A stretch of 64,000 nucleotides of DNA, from positions 17,689,140 to 17,753,139 of the forward strand of contig JBOZIK010000001.1 in the NCBI GenBank assembly GCA_051453625.1, given 5' to 3'. The first letter of the stretch is position 1. Each line of letters starts with the position of its first letter. The notes under the pieces are model-generated. The model saw nothing but the letters and a program-made list of their open reading frames with translations. It was not told the DNA's origin and ran no database searches. The DNA comes from Welwitschia mirabilis. Its lineage: Eukaryota; Gnetophyta; Gnetopsida; Welwitschiales. Below are positions 1-13,236 of the stretch, one piece after another. A program made the position numbers and the translations under genes.

Positions 1-444
1 CCATCAAAATCCAATCGAACCCTCTAGATGTAGTTCATTTTTCTGTCTACTTCAGGTACAATCAACTCCTTAAAAATCTGGTTGACTCCAACTTAAGGGT
101 AAATAGACTAACATGTTTCTAGTATTTAGAAGTTATCCATTTTTAATTCCATCTTTTGACCTACAAATAATTTAATATCTTTTGCACAAAATACACAAAA
201 TTTACTATATAGAAAACATTAGTCTGACATTAATTGACAAAAGATAATTCAACATACTATTCTTGGGTTATTAAGAAATGAAATAAAATCTATTATCTAA
301 ATGAAGCAAAAAAGCACATTTAATAACTAGCCTTCTTAAACATGATGAGGGTTTCCCATAGTTATGGGATTATAAGCATTAATTTATAGAAGATTTAGCA
401 GAAGTAGGAGAATTATTGTGTTGATTTCTCTTAGGAAATCATTT

Positions 445-580
445 TTACTTAGAGATGTGCTATCCATTAGAAATACTTGTTCTAAGAACTCTAGAAGCAT
501 TTTTTTCATGAATATGTATAGTGAAATGGCAAAAATTATTTCTACTAGATTTGAAAGGATTAATGGATGTATCCTATTGG
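445..580 (+). repeat. Dispersed repeat, copy 1 (partner at 54920-55050)
   Basis: This segment aligns by eye with 54920-55050 on the same strand. Shared landmarks are the word CTTAGAGATGT, then CCATTAGAAA five bases later, then matching GAACT and GAAATGG-like words at similar spacing. In frame, both copies start Leu-Arg-Asp-Val and have Ile-Arg a few residues later. That resembles the region upstream of copia integrase, but the match is too weak to name. The copy lies in the 418-630 frame, which is therefore likely repeat-derived. Confidence 0.45.
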
Positions 581-1910
581 AATTAAAGGGAGGAAATTTA
601 TATTATTTCTTAAGCTTTAGAGAATCCTAAATAAGATAATTTGAATTGTGAAAAGAGTACTAAGTACATAGAAAACATAGGTAAACTATTGATTACAAAA
701 TGATTTCTTAACACATATTAAACATTAAAACATTTAGACATGAAGCCATGGATGATAAATTAATAATAATACATGTACGTTTCTCTAGTTTACTATTAGT
801 TTATGATTCTCAATATTTTATAAAAAATCTACTTAAATCTTTACATAAATATAGAATAAAAACTAAAGAAAGATATTCAAATTTAGGAATTTAACCCAAA
901 TCAACACCTTCATAGATGCATGCTAATTAAATTCAAAACCCTTAACCCATGGTTTAATAATAATATAATTTAAACATAGAAATAAAGGACCACATTAATA
1001 ACTTTGTTGGTATCAACTACACTTTAAAAATAAAAAATAAAAAACTTATATAAAATTTAAAAATTAAAGTAACATGAAAATCTTTAAGCTTTGAAATTGT
1101 ATCAATTAATGTTTAAGGTCTTTTAAAAATGTTAAAGGACCAAAAAAAGAAGAAAATAAAAGAAAAAAGAAAAAAAACTAATAGCACATGATGCTATAAA
1201 ATCATTATAGACTACATCGAGTTTATCTATGACATTAACTTCATAAAGGAATAATATGTATCATTTGTCATTCCTACTTTAAAACCTTTAAAAATCTCCT
1301 TTGTCAAATCATGTATCTCAAGGAGACAAAATCCCTAAAATTCTTATCAAATTAAAGTATAGAATGTACTTGAATCTTTTAACATACTAATCAATCTTAA
1401 AATTTTTTTAATAAAATAAGGTACCAAAACTTATAATCTTATTCTATTTTAGCTATAATATTAGACTTAATTCTATATTTGTACTTCTTAGAGATAAGAG
1501 GATCAAAGGTTTTATGAGCATAAAACAATGCATTTTTATCCATTTTGAGGCTACTGTTAAAAATCGTGATCAGGAGCTTAGAATTTAGGGAAGATATATG
1601 GAGTATAAAGGACTACTTGAACCTATTTGTTTTAGAGATAATTCATAGTTCCATTCCCATTATTACATTTCATCCACTTACTAATGTGATGGTTTTGGCT
1701 CATGTTATAACTCAATGCATGACATTAAAGCATATTAGAGCCTATTAGGACTTCAATAGATTGGAAATTTTCATTTCAAGAGCTACAACATTGTCATTTC
1801 TAGTTATTTCTATGTTAACTTCAAACTTTTTATGTAATATCAATCATAATCTATATAATTAAGTCATTTTATATTTTGGAAGTTTTGGTGGTTACTATGG
1901 TAATTACCTA

Positions 1911-1957
1911 TGGCACTATAACATCATCTCTTAGTATCATTTGATGCTATAATGCCA
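1911..1957. repeat. Short imperfect inverted repeat
   Basis: The 16-base arm at 1911-1926 (TGGCACTATAACATCA) is the reverse complement of 1942-1957 with two mismatches. The loop is 15 bases. The two mismatches are both transitions. It could be a decayed terminal-inverted-repeat element or a chance hairpin. No target-site duplication was identified. Confidence 0.4.
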
Positions 1958-4282
1958 CACACCTGTTGTGACATTATGAGAATAAACACATGTCAAAACT
2001 AGAATTTTTCACACCTACCTCACTAAAATTGAACCTACTACATCTATATAAACTTATCTTTAATTATATATTAGATATCTAAGCCATATCTAAGGTATTT
2101 ACATGTTATTAAGATCATTTAATATTATTTTCCATGCTTCATTTTGCATTAGAAAGAGTTTTAGCCACATTTCTCTTATTTCTTCTCTTCCAAGTATATG
2201 TTTTCTCTTTATTATCTTTGGAAAACTTATCTATTCTTCATTATCATTCATTAGTTTATTACACATTTATTTTCATCCTTACTTATCCTCTTTCATTCAT
2301 TTTTATCTCCATTTTTGCTATTTCCATCCATCTAGAGGGCATTGTAGGTTGATCAAGTACATGCGATTAGGTAGTATAAGAGGAGAAGAAGCTATCTCAT
2401 AGTTATTTAGATTGAAGACTAATAGAAAGGGCTATGATTGAATTTAAAATAAATAAGTTTTTTTAAATCCTATATTTTTGTGCTTATATTTATATGATTT
2501 GTTCATTTTTTTTATGTATTGCTTTCAATTTCATTAGATTTTTTTTTTAAGCATGTTGTATATTTACTACTAATAGGATTGTTATGCATTTAGTATGTAT
2601 TATGAGATTATCTAATATTGGATCATCACAAACATCATGTCAAAGAAATTATGTGCTCTATCCATATTCTCTCTTATTTTCTCATTCCTTCTCATTTATT
2701 TTAATACCAATCTATTACATTTCTACCCTTTCTTCTTAAGCATTAAATGATGAATCCTTCTTTTTATCTTTCCAAAAACATAAATTTGACATATTTTCTC
2801 TTTTTGTTAGAGTGGAAATAATCTACCTGTTTCAATCCTAAAATAATGAGATTCCAACTTTTCCTATTTATTTGAATCCACACATGAAAGGTAATAATAT
2901 CACTTAGATAAGTTATATTTATAAAATTCCCTCTTTAATATTTTTTAAAATCAAAATGCTTCTTTCCATTTATGTTTTAGGAAATCCTTTAAAGTTTGTT
3001 TTATAATAATTTAAAATTTTAGAATAAAAAATGAGCAATTTTTTCCTAAATATTTCATTTTTTAACCAAATATTTCCTTAATATATCCAATCCTTTTCTT
3101 GTGTCACATATAATATCCTTTCATAAAATTTATCAACAATGAAATTTAAAAGATTATGAGCAAAAACTAAAAATAGATGAATGTCCTCTACCTCCAAAGG
3201 CATCACTTCAACTTCAAGAGGTATCAGATGGTACTATGTTTAGTGTTTAGTGTTTTAAAACTTATTTTGTTTTCTTCTAGCATTTTATATACTAATCTAG
3301 ATCCCTAGACAACACAACTATATAGAACTATTAGTGAATAATACTATAAGCCAAGGTTTTTTACAAAAATCCCAACATTAGATTAACTTTTTCACATCTA
3401 TTCTCTAAAAAAATAAGTATTTCATATCTTTAGTGGCTCTTGGAGTGATGCATTTATCTCATGTATAGTTATTAGATCATTCCAACACTAACTACTTATA
3501 GGAGGAAATAGTTATTTTTTATTTGACAACAAAAATCAATATGATTCATACTACAAACTAGAACTTCCTTTTTTAAGTTTAATCTTATGGAAATTTTATC
3601 CAAAATATAAATTATACTTTGTAAGCCTTTCTTTTAGAATTTAATGTAACATTATCTAAGAAGGAGTAAGATGTTTATTGGATAATTTCCTACTTACCAC
3701 CAATCTTTAGTTCAACAATACTTTCCACACAAAAACAAGAAATAACCAAAATGAAAAATCAATTCTCTTCTATTTTTCTATATTAACTATTTCTTGTAAT
3801 ATGACGTTTTTAAGAATACCAATGGTCCTATGTGACATGCCAATAATCCTTTATTATTAATTTGATTACGTAGCCTTCAAATGGCAATATTATTTCATAA
3901 GAAAAAGTTGCACCGCAGAAGTTGCAGGATTTCAAAGAATTGAATTAGGAAAGATTTCTTTCATTCAGATATAGTATCTGCCTTATTACAACTTATGACT
4001 ACTGGCAACCTTTAAAATTAGCAAGGGCTGATATTCGGCAGTGATGGAGCTCCTTATTGGCAACCTTTAAAATTACCACTTTTCTGAGAATACGTTGGAA
4101 CGGTTACTATGCTCATACCATTTCTCTTCCCTTTTTCATCTACCTTAGATCTGTTCTCAACCTTTCTTGTAATATAAGATACTCCTGTGATCTGTTCTGT
4201 AATGCAATTGCTGCTATCTCCGCTTTAGCTCAGATTATGGTTTTGTGAAGGAGAGGGGAGGGGATACCAGAGAAAAATGGAA

Positions 4283-4417
4283 GGGATATCAGAGAAAATG
4301 GTCTTCTGAGATGCATTGGTGAATGCAATGATTCTGATGAGGGTACACGTGGATGTACTCAAATTTCGGTTTCAGTTTTGGTTTTAATATATCTCAGAAG
4401 ACTATCTGATATCCCCT
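4283..4417. repeat. Inverted repeat around an approximately 80-bp loop
   Basis: The left arm, about 4283-4312, contains GGGATATCAGA followed by GTCTTCTGAGAT. The right arm, about 4391-4417, carries the reverse complement of both words with a shorter spacer. The left arm is preceded by a partly duplicated purine-rich block (4250-4280). The right arm is followed by the matching pyrimidine-rich block (4411-4430). Possible origins are a foldback or MITE-type element, or a local inverted duplication. Confidence 0.55.
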
Positions 4418-4494
4418 CCCTCCTCCTCCACAAAAACATGTCACAAGAAACGTTAAGAGACAGATCTAATCAGATTCATTTTTGAGTTGCAGCA

Positions 4495-4834
4495 AAGCCA
4501 CTTTGTGTAAAGTGAACAATGCAGGGAATTTGACTGTTAATCTCCTGCACAAATTAAGATAGAAATATTCATCATTAATTCAGAGATCCTGTGACGACCA
4601 AAAGACTCTATATGCATTCACAATTGCAGAAAAGGTAGGATTTAGTATTTTTCTTAATCACTATCTGTGGACAATTAAGAAGTATTTATCTATCTCTCCT
4701 TTAGTTTGTTTCGGTTGTTTGCATTATCTTAAATCTTAACTCATTTGCTTCAGGTCCCAGATGCGATTACCTATTTGTTTGAGAAAAATCCTATTCTCAC
4801 AGACAAATTTTCAACTGCATTGACCAAAGATCTA
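4495..4834 (+). pseudogene. Putative two-exon gene fragment, product unknown
   Basis: After an acceptor-like TTTTTGAGTTGCAG, a frame runs from about 4495 to 4636 and includes Leu-Cys-Lys-Val-Asn-Asn and Cys-Asp-Asp-Gln-Lys-Thr-Leu-Tyr-Ala-Phe. It is followed by a donor-like AAG|GTAGG and a roughly 115-base AT-rich intron that ends in TTTGCTTCAG|G. The frame continues without a shift as VPDAITYLFEKNPILTDK and stops at 4834. The canonical splice signals and matched phase favour a real spliced exon pair. One in-frame TAG at about 4559 argues for a pseudogene or a misread base. I do not recognise the protein. No RT, gag or transposase motif is present. Confidence 0.35.
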
Positions 4835-5223
4835 AGTTAGTGCCCATGAAACCTGCTTAAGCACGGATTCGGATTTCTGGCAGGCGTTNNNNNNNNNNCA
4901 GGTTCTGGATTCTTGAATCAAGCAATCGATCTTTACCTTAGTTGTAAGTATAAACCAATAAATTTAATTTCTGTATTTAATTTCCATGTTGCCTTTTGTA
5001 CGCCCTGCATGTCATCTGCATATCATGATGCCATAAATAACTGTCTATAGTAAAATATTACTGATTCTTAGCTTATAATTGTGTATTTTTAAGGAATCAT
5101 CTTATATAAGAAAGTTAAAATTGTTTACTCTTACCAAATTCCTTTTAGAATCAAGTTACTAATTTCATATATGAAATATTGAAGCTTAAAAAGCTTTACA
5201 AAGGATTTCTTCTTTTGCTTTTC

Positions 5224-5388
5224 AGCGACTCGGTCATTGTGTAAGGCATAGAAATAGTTCCAACATTTATTGTAGGAAAAGTGGTGTGTGCAGAATTTAT
5301 GGTGTGGATGAAGGCCACCTTTCCCGATTCAAATCTTTGAAAGCCTGTAACTTCTGCAATCCAATTCTTTCACATTTTTACCTCCAAT
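5224..5388 (+). other. Open segment after an acceptor-like site, unassigned
   Basis: Directly after TTGCTTTTCAG the sequence stays open for about 54 codons before a TAA. It is rich in Cys, His and Arg (for example HCVRHRNSSN and later KACNFCNP). It lies about 390 bases after the previous putative exon and inside the same CpG-retaining island, so it could be a third exon. There is no start codon and no family match. Confidence 0.2.
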
Positions 5389-5390
5389 AA

Positions 5391-8100
5391 AAAAAAGGGA
5401 TATCAATGCAATTTGTAGACAAAATTTTACATATCAAAATCTTACTATGGTTCTTCAATTCAAAGCAAAAGAAACACACTGAAACCTATAGTAGGTCATC
5501 ATATAAATGTTGAAAATGTTTTTCTAAGTTTTCAAAAGTAAAGTACTAAATAAATTATTTTATTATATAAAAAATGTCTTAGCTTAGGTTTCTAGGGTAT
5601 ATTGTTTCTACTTTTTACAACTTCAAAATAAGTATTTTATGGGGATGTTAGACACAAATAGTAATTTGATATTAAAATAACTGTTTTTATAAAATAAGAA
5701 AACTATTTGGAACATTAAATGATTCAAATGCTCTAAACCAACAAATAAACAAAACCATGTTTGTTACAAAATGACCTTACAAAAAAACTAAAATAAACTA
5801 TATAGGATAATACAATTTGGGTAGTAAAGGAAAGTAACTAATGTTCTTTACATGCATATGTGTTGAAGGAAATCGAAAATTACCAAAAGAAATGGCATTT
5901 ATTATAAAACATGCACATATTTTCCAAATATGTTTAAAGAGAACTAAATGTTCATGTACTCTATATTTTACTTTCATGTCATCTTATATTTTTTCTTTAA
6001 AATTTCATTTCAAGGAGTCATCTTCTTATGCAAGGAAATTACCAATATTGTATGTATTACCATAAAGAATTTGTACATTCCTTTTATCATTAATTAAATA
6101 TNNNNNNNNNNNNNNNNNNNNNNNNNNNNNNNNNNNNNNNNNNNNNNNNNNNNNNNNNNNNNNNNNNNNNNNNNNNNNNNNNNNNNNNNNNNNNNNNNNN
6201 NATTCCTTTTATTATTAATTAAATATTTAAAGATATAAATGAATAATGTTAAATATTTATCTTCATTTTTCCTAAAATCTTACTATTTTGTAATTAGGTA
6301 TTTTTTAACTCAATTATCAAATGAATTTATCTAAGTGTAGTTATTGTTTTTAAAGTAGATCATCCTTATTGAGTAATAGGTGCCTTTATAGTTTCAAATG
6401 TAGCTTTTCAACTCTAGTTCAAATTAAGAAAGAATTCATATAAATGGGAAGAAAATAATACAATTCTTGTAGTAGTGACTTTAGTCTTTTTTATTATATT
6501 TTTATTTCTTGCTTTTATTTTTGGCTCTTTTATGTTATTGCTCTTAATCAATTTCTTTTGCATTAGTGGGTTTATTCACGATCTACTCTTCTATATTGTC
6601 CTTTTGCTTTTAAAAAAAATTCTTTTCTCAGGGTTCAACACCTCTTTCTAGTTTCGAATGTGAAGTATGATATCAAAACGTTTAATGATATTAATTTTTT
6701 ATTTTGTTACTATTTTTAAGAAAGTCAACTAACATATGAAAAATCTTAGTCAAAATGGAAAAAAAACATCANNNNNNNNNNNNNNNNNNNNNNNNNNNNN
6801 NNNNNNNNNNNNNNNNNNNNNNNNNNNNNNNNNNNNNNNNNNNNNNNNNNNNNNNNNNNNNNNNNNNNNNNAGCAGTGACTTTAGTCTTTTTTATTATAT
6901 TTTTATTTCTTGCTTTTATTTTTTGGTCTTTTATGTTATTTCTCTTAATCAATTTCTTTTGCATTAGTGGGTTTACTCCTGATCTACTCTTCTATATTGT
7001 ACCTTTTGCTTTTAAAAAACTTCTTTTCTTAGGGATCAACACCTATTTCTAGTTTCAAATGTGAAGTATGATATCAAAATCTTTAATGACATTAATTTTT
7101 TGTTTTGTTACTATTTTCAATAAAGTCAAGTAACATATGAGAAATCTCAGACAAAATGAAAAAAACATCAAAACCATTTAGATTTTTTTAAAAAATTGAT
7201 TTGATGTGCATGAGAAAAATATAAAATTGAGTCTTAATGTTTACATTCATAAAAGGCCCTAATTATATGTTAAATGAGACAAAGGTAAATAACATGAACT
7301 AAAGAAATCTCATCAACCAAATAAACAAAATTCATAGATGATAACTAAAATAAATCAATTATGTTATTGATTTTAATGTTTAGTATTTTTTTATGCTTTA
7401 ATATGATATTTATCTTTAATGATAATTTCGATATAAAGTTTACAATTACACTTCTTCTAAAGAAATCCTATAAATAATGAAAACCAATTCTTACTCTCCT
7501 AACTTGAATTTAAGAGCATAAATGAACAAATTCACTTAAATAATGCTCTTATAGCAATCCCTTTTCTAAAGTCATTTAAATAAAGTTTTTTTTCTATTTT
7601 AATTCTTCAAAATGCTTTGAAATCATTTTATTTAGGACGTTAACTAAAATTTCATTTGAAATGTTCTATTTGTATTAAAAAATCTTGTTGATGAAACCAA
7701 CACTCCTTATGAATTATTATAAAAATATTTTTTCAAATATAGTTACTAGTAGATTTTGTAATATGCAATAACTTGACAAATTTCAATTACTTCCAAGGCT
7801 AAATTTGGCTTTCAAAAAAGTAACATCATAATATGTATATTTTTGTAAAATGAATCCTTTAAGTAAGAAAATACTTTTTCATACCTTATATCTTTCTTCA
7901 TTATTTATTTGCTACATTTATACTTCAAGGTAGACAATCATGTAGAACAGTTACTTACAGGATAGTATAAAAATGTTCTCCAAACATTCATATAAAAATA
8001 GTTTCTTTGTTTCACCTATTATTCAATTCAAATAAAGATTTTACAACTTCTTCAATCCTCTAAGAAAAATACTTATACTTTTTATAATTATTGAATAACT
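5391..8100. other. AT-rich DNA with gap-flanking duplications, no gene seen
   Basis: No coding domain is recognisable. The 100-N gap at 6102-6201 has about 25 bases of the same sequence on each side. The 100-N gap at 6772-6871 separates two copies of a 300-base segment, listed separately. The frames at 5841-6065 and around 6750-6967 are low-complexity or run through Ns. Confidence 0.6.
6470..7173. repeat. Duplicated segment flanking a 100-N gap (6470-6771 / 6872-7173)
   Basis: The roughly 300 bases left of the gap reappear right of it with scattered substitutions. Both copies begin with the GTGACTTTAGTCTTTT word and end with an AAAACATCA word. The left copy ends exactly at the Ns and the right copy starts exactly after them, the pattern expected from two unmerged versions of one locus. 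Confidence 0.85.
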
Positions 8101-9033
8101 TTAGACCTACATATCTATATGATAAAAGCATTTTTATTTATACATTTCCTTTTATAAAATCAAACTCAGTGCTTTGAGTACTAGAGATCATAATTTTAGT
8201 TTATAAGAATTAATGTTCATCATAGAATATTGACAAGGATTCAAAACATGCAGCTAGAATGGAGGTCATGTATGCCATAATCCAAGGGATGTAAAAATGT
8301 CCCTTTTTTGTTCTTGGTATTACTCACAGAGCCTCTCTGAGCATGATCAAAACAAGAGTTTGAAAGAGGGCATTAATACTTCATCTAGATAAGAATAAAG
8401 TAGGGGTGGATGGAGGAGTTCAAAGAATTGAAGCAAGCCTTTGAGGTTTTGGTAGATGAGATGGGCAGTTTCGTGGTGTAGTACTATCATAGTAACTTAT
8501 CCTAGTTGTAAGGGATNNNNNNNNNNNNNNNNNNNNNNNNNNNNNNNNNNNNNNNNNNNNNNNNNNNNNNNNNNNNNNNNNNNNNNNNNNNNNNNNNNNN
8601 NNNNNNNNNNNNNNNNTTAGACCTACATATCTATATGATAAAAGCAATTTTAATTTATACATTTCCATTTCTAAAATCAAATTCAGTGCTTTGAGTACTA
8701 GAGATCACAATTTTAGTTTATAAGAATTAGCGTTCATCATAGAATATTAACAAGGATTCAAAACATGAAGCTAGAATGAAGGTCATGTATGCCATAATTT
8801 AAGGGATGCAAAAATGTCCTTTTTTGGTTCTTGGTATTACTTACAGAGCCTCTCTGAGCATGATCAAAACAAGCATTTAAAAGAAGGTGTTAAAACTTCA
8901 TCTAGATAAGAATAAACTAGGGGTGGATGGAGGAGTTCAAAGAACTGAAGTAGGCCCTTGAGGTTTTGATAGATGAGATGGGTAGGTTTGTGATCTAGTA
9001 CTACCATAGTAACTTATCCCTAGTTGTAAGGGA
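8101..9033. repeat. Duplicated segment flanking a 100-N gap (8101-8516 / 8617-9033)
   Basis: About 415 bases are present on both sides of the gap at 8517-8616 with a few percent mismatch. Each copy contains a short open plus-strand stretch (about 8410-8475 in the first) reading MEEFKELKQAFEVLVDEMGS or close to it. This is helical and charged, and could be a gag-like or host-derived relic. No further domain supports a name. The sequence right after the second copy (9034-9300) is a pyrimidine-rich leader-like stretch without a frame. Confidence 0.8.
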
Positions 9034-12000
9034 TATTAATCTTTCATTTTTTATGTTCAGTTTAGTATTTTCTCTCTTTCTCTCTAGTTTAGTAGTTTTA
9101 ATCATAGGACAAGGGTGTAATCATCCCAACCTTGTAGTTAATTTCTCTTGAACTACTTACAACATCGCCTATGAACCATGTCCTGCAACTTGGATATGCC
9201 ATAGCTCCATTTTTATAGTCCTTTGCTAAGGGGTTATTTCATCCCATTGCTTGTAAATATCTCCTACTAATATATATATTGGTTGTTATTATTTTAGAAG
9301 GGATAAAAAAGGAATCCAAAATATGAATGAATTTTTGTAATTCTTTCTTCAATTAAGAAATTAAAGTGACATTATTCACAAAATATTCATATGAAATTTT
9401 AGTATCTAATATACTAATAATGAAAAATTTTAGCCATTTATGTCTCTAAATTATTACTAAAGATAATAAAGAGAAAGAAAAGAGAAGAAGATATTTCTTA
9501 ATACCAATAAACCTATTGACATTGTCCATTCTTGAGCATTATGATACTTATTTATTAAATACTTAACATGCAATGCATTAAGTCTTAAATTCACATTGTA
9601 ATATATGGATATTAATACTTAATTTACATAATAAATATCTTTAATAGATATATCAAGACCAAGAAGTATTAAAAATGTGTCATATATGAAAATTTTATGT
9701 TTTAATCAAAAAATCACAAATTTACAAGTGTATCTTTTCTAAAAGAATCATGAAAGAAAGTAATCCTCTTTCATATATCCAAAATTCCATTCAACATAAA
9801 AATTATTTATGGAATTCAAATATATAAAAGAGAAAAAATTTGATTCCCTTTTTTGAGATTTGTATATGTTACTATAATGTTTATGTGATGCTTATTCTAA
9901 GGCAAATTCAGTTGTCTTAAAATAGAGTATTTTTGATTTGAGCATCATTAAAGATCTAAAGTTATTTTTCTAGTATGATTATTTATATCATAAAAAAATT
10001 CAATTATTCTTATCATGTATTAATATCAAAAAGAGTATAATAAGCATCACATAAATAACAAACACAAGAAGAAAAGATAGTTTAAAATTCAAGACACCTT
10101 TTACATCTCCTTCTCTAATATTACTGAAGACTTATTTTTTGTTGTTTTTAATGTAAAAATTTGTTCTAAAATGTTATTCAAGATGAATTTTTTAGATCCT
10201 CCTATTTTATAAGGGGAAAAAAGGGTGATGTAATTGTATATGCATGTGTTTTATATAAGTTATTTAATGTTAAAACCAACTAGAATCATACTCATAAATG
10301 ATAATATTATTGAATTATCTTTGATATGACATTAATTGACAGATATATTTTCTGCATATAATAAAATTTATTTTTTAAGTTTCATAGACATTTTTTTTGG
10401 ATTCATTTCCTTCATTTATGTAAAAATAATTGGCTTATCTTGAATATAGATGAGATTTAAAAAATCAAGTATAAATCTTCGACTTTCTCATATACATTTT
10501 TAAAATTTTGAATCCAGGTGTCATCTTGTACATGTAACATGATGCTATTTAACTACATTAATTAATTTTAAATGTCTTTTTTCCTAGGTATTAATGATGA
10601 TAAAACACCAACAATTAAGTCACTAGTTTTCTTGTATAATTCTTCTTCAAATTTTAAAAATAATAAACATTGCATGAGTGCAAAAAGTTGCCATTTGATG
10701 AAAATAATTACTTCTTATGTTGTAATTTAATCTATATAAAACATAAAAATGAATTAGAGATGTAACATAATTAAATACCATAATTTTCATTAAATATGTA
10801 TTCCATCTTTTTCCCTTAGAATTCTAGAAAATGATCTTAGTTTTTCATTAATAAAATAGTATTGTAATTCGACATTAACAAAGCTTGTTTAATAGTAATA
10901 AAAATATTATAAAATAGAATTGAATATTTAATATTGAATAAATACTATAGATGTATAATAGTATACCCAATTTAAAAGGAAAACTAATTCTATTTTTCAA
11001 TGAAAACATATAAATGAGTCTAAATCTATAAAGGGTATTCAAGTGAATATTATAGAATTAGGAGGATTTAAGGTAAAATTTAATCTACTAGATGTGGAAA
11101 GGGATTTACCCACTAATAACATGAAGTAATTAGAATTATATATCTAACATATANNNNNNNNNNNNNNNNNNNNNNNNNNNNNNNNNNNNNNNNNNNNNNN
11201 NNNNNNNNNNNNNNNNNNNNNNNNNNNNNNNNNNNNNNNNNNNNNNNNNNNNNTAGAATTGAATATTTAATATTGAATAAGTACTATAGTTTTATTATAG
11301 TAGACCTAATTTAAAAGGAAAACTAATTTTATTTTTTCAATGAAAACATGTAAATGATTCTAAATCTAAAAAGGTTATTCAAGTAAATGTTGCAAAATTA
11401 GGAGGATTTAGGGTAAAATTTAATCCAATAGATGTGGAAAGGGATTTATCCACTAATAAAATGAAGTAACTAGAATTCTATGCCTAACATATAATTTATT
11501 CCATAATATATAGCTAATCATGACTCTTATAATTCCAAAAATATTACAAAAATTACATGGTAACTATATCATATAGATCTAATATTATAAAAAAAAATAA
11601 GATAGCTTATGAAATATGAAATGCATGAATGAAAAAAGAAGTAAAAATAAAAATATCTAAATGAATATTAAAATTAAGAAAAAGCATTAATAATAAAAAT
11701 TACCATTAAATATTAATCTACTCTTATAAATGAATATCATCAATTGGTTAAAAAAATGCCTTTAAGATNNNNNNNNNNNNNNNNNNNNNNNNNNNNNNNN
11801 NNNNNNNNNNNNNNNNNNNNNNNNNNNNNNNNNNNNNNNNNNNNNNNNNNNNNNNNNNNNNNNNNNNNTCATCAATTGGTTAATAAAATACCTTAAAGAT
11901 GTAAGATAAGTATGTCTTTAGATTCATACATAACATGACTAGCCCTTTAATTAGAAGGGCTTAAATAGCCAATAAATATTCTAATCATAGATAGAAAATA

Positions 12001-13236
12001 GGATGATTCAAGTACAAATCAAGATGTTTTTCCCAGAAGAAGAGTAATGGTTATGCCCACTAGGTGTACGCATAAGATCGTTCAAAGGTAGATCTTACAA
12101 AATAATGCTTTTGTTTAAGAGGCATAATATACAAGGTTAGGACCATATTATAAATATTTATTTTCATATAATTTGTTTTAGGATATTTAATATACAACTA
12201 TGATCCATAAGTTTACAAAAATTATATCTCGAAAGATTGGTTTCTAACTTTAAGACATTATTATTTTAATAACATAGATCATCATAACATAGTTATCATG
12301 CTTGCTGATACAAAATACTCTAGAATTTTTTAATAATTTCTATTTTATTCAACTAACTCACAAAACTATATAAAAAATGTTTTACTAATTTAGATTTCAA
12401 ACATGAATTCATAAGTAAGATATCATAAATATCTTTTTAAGATGATACGATAACAAGAGTTAAGGCATTAGAATATACAAAACTCAGTCTTAACAAGTGG
12501 CATCATCTAAATAAGTTTAATACTAATTAATGTTTATGAGTATGTATTAGCCTCAAAACATAGATAATTAAAATTAACTTAAAGAAATTTATTAAGTTTC
12601 ACTAATTATACTACCATGCAATACTTCTAACAAGCCATAGCATATCCATATCAAAATATTTTTGTAAAGCTATGAAAATGTTTTTCCACTATAATGTTTA
12701 ACTTTACTAGATAAAATTGTAAATAATAAAACTTTAAATTATAATATGTTTCTTCACTAAGTAAAATAAATCTTTGTTATCCATGTAGTATGTTTTAATT
12801 AAAAGCAAGGTTAATAATCAATATTAAAATAAATGACATTATAGTCTACAAGTAAACCATCAACAAAGATAATAGCATCACGTTTAAAATAATATAATCT
12901 TATTTATCATTTCTAGAATGAGTACCATTTATTACTTCTGCTAATATCTTTTGAGATTTAGAATTAAGGATCATAATATTTGTGCTCCTATTAAATGAAA
13001 GTTAAAACAATGACGTACATCCTCCAATAACTACCATTAGTTTTAAAATTTAAAGAAAGTATAGTTAGCATTTCTATTAAAAAAGGATCTATAATTTTAT
13101 TATCTTATTATGTCATTACTAACTACTCACAATCGTATGCTGAGTTTCCTTCGCCAGGCCTCTTAGACCACTCTCTAAGTGTCCTTAATATCTATACAGG
13201 TCCCAAAGTAAAGCCTCCATTCATATTCTATAATAT
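9034..13236. other. AT-rich DNA without recognisable gene
   Basis: I found no domain on either strand. Two more gap-flanking duplications lie here: about 10915-11153 repeated at 11254-11493, and about 40 bases on each side of 11769-11868. The rest is probably old transposon debris too decayed to classify. Confidence 0.55.
10915..11493. repeat. Duplicated segment flanking a 100-N gap (10915-11153 / 11254-11493)
   Basis: Both halves begin TAGAATTGAATATTTAAT and run in parallel for about 240 bases to a CTAACATATA word. They differ by scattered substitutions, many of them C/T or G/A. The gap occupies 11154-11253. Confidence 0.85.

Larger units (their letters stand above)
1..3880. other. AT-rich DNA without a recognisable gene
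   Basis: This stretch holds only short chance frames, long A/T runs and no transposon domain that I can recognise. The longest frames (418-630, 1545-1748, 2103-2402) have low-complexity translations. It probably consists of very old transposon debris. A small dispersed repeat (445-580) and a hairpin (1911-1957) inside it are listed separately. Confidence 0.6.
3890..5390 (+). other. CpG-retaining, low-copy-looking island (possible gene remnant)
   Basis: Unlike its surroundings, this 1.5-kb segment keeps many CG dinucleotides (for example near 3912, 4034, 4091, 4349, 4592, 4761, 4864, 4928 and 5227). It has a more balanced base composition and no similarity to the retroelements elsewhere in the window. 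It contains a plausible exon-intron-exon structure (4495-4834), an inverted repeat (4283-4417), a duplicated word GGCAACCTTTAAAATTA (near 4006 and 4058), a 10-N gap at 4889-4898, and an open stretch near 5224-5388. I interpret it as unmethylated low-copy DNA, perhaps a broken host gene. Confidence 0.45.

Noticed and set aside
2103-2402. 99-residue plus-strand frame
   Set aside because: The DNA is pyrimidine-rich and the translation is a low-complexity Phe/Ser/Leu/His mix. There is no start context and no domain.
4057-4248. 63-residue plus-strand frame in the CpG island
   Set aside because: No similarity and no splice context. The downstream exon pair is the better-supported coding candidate.
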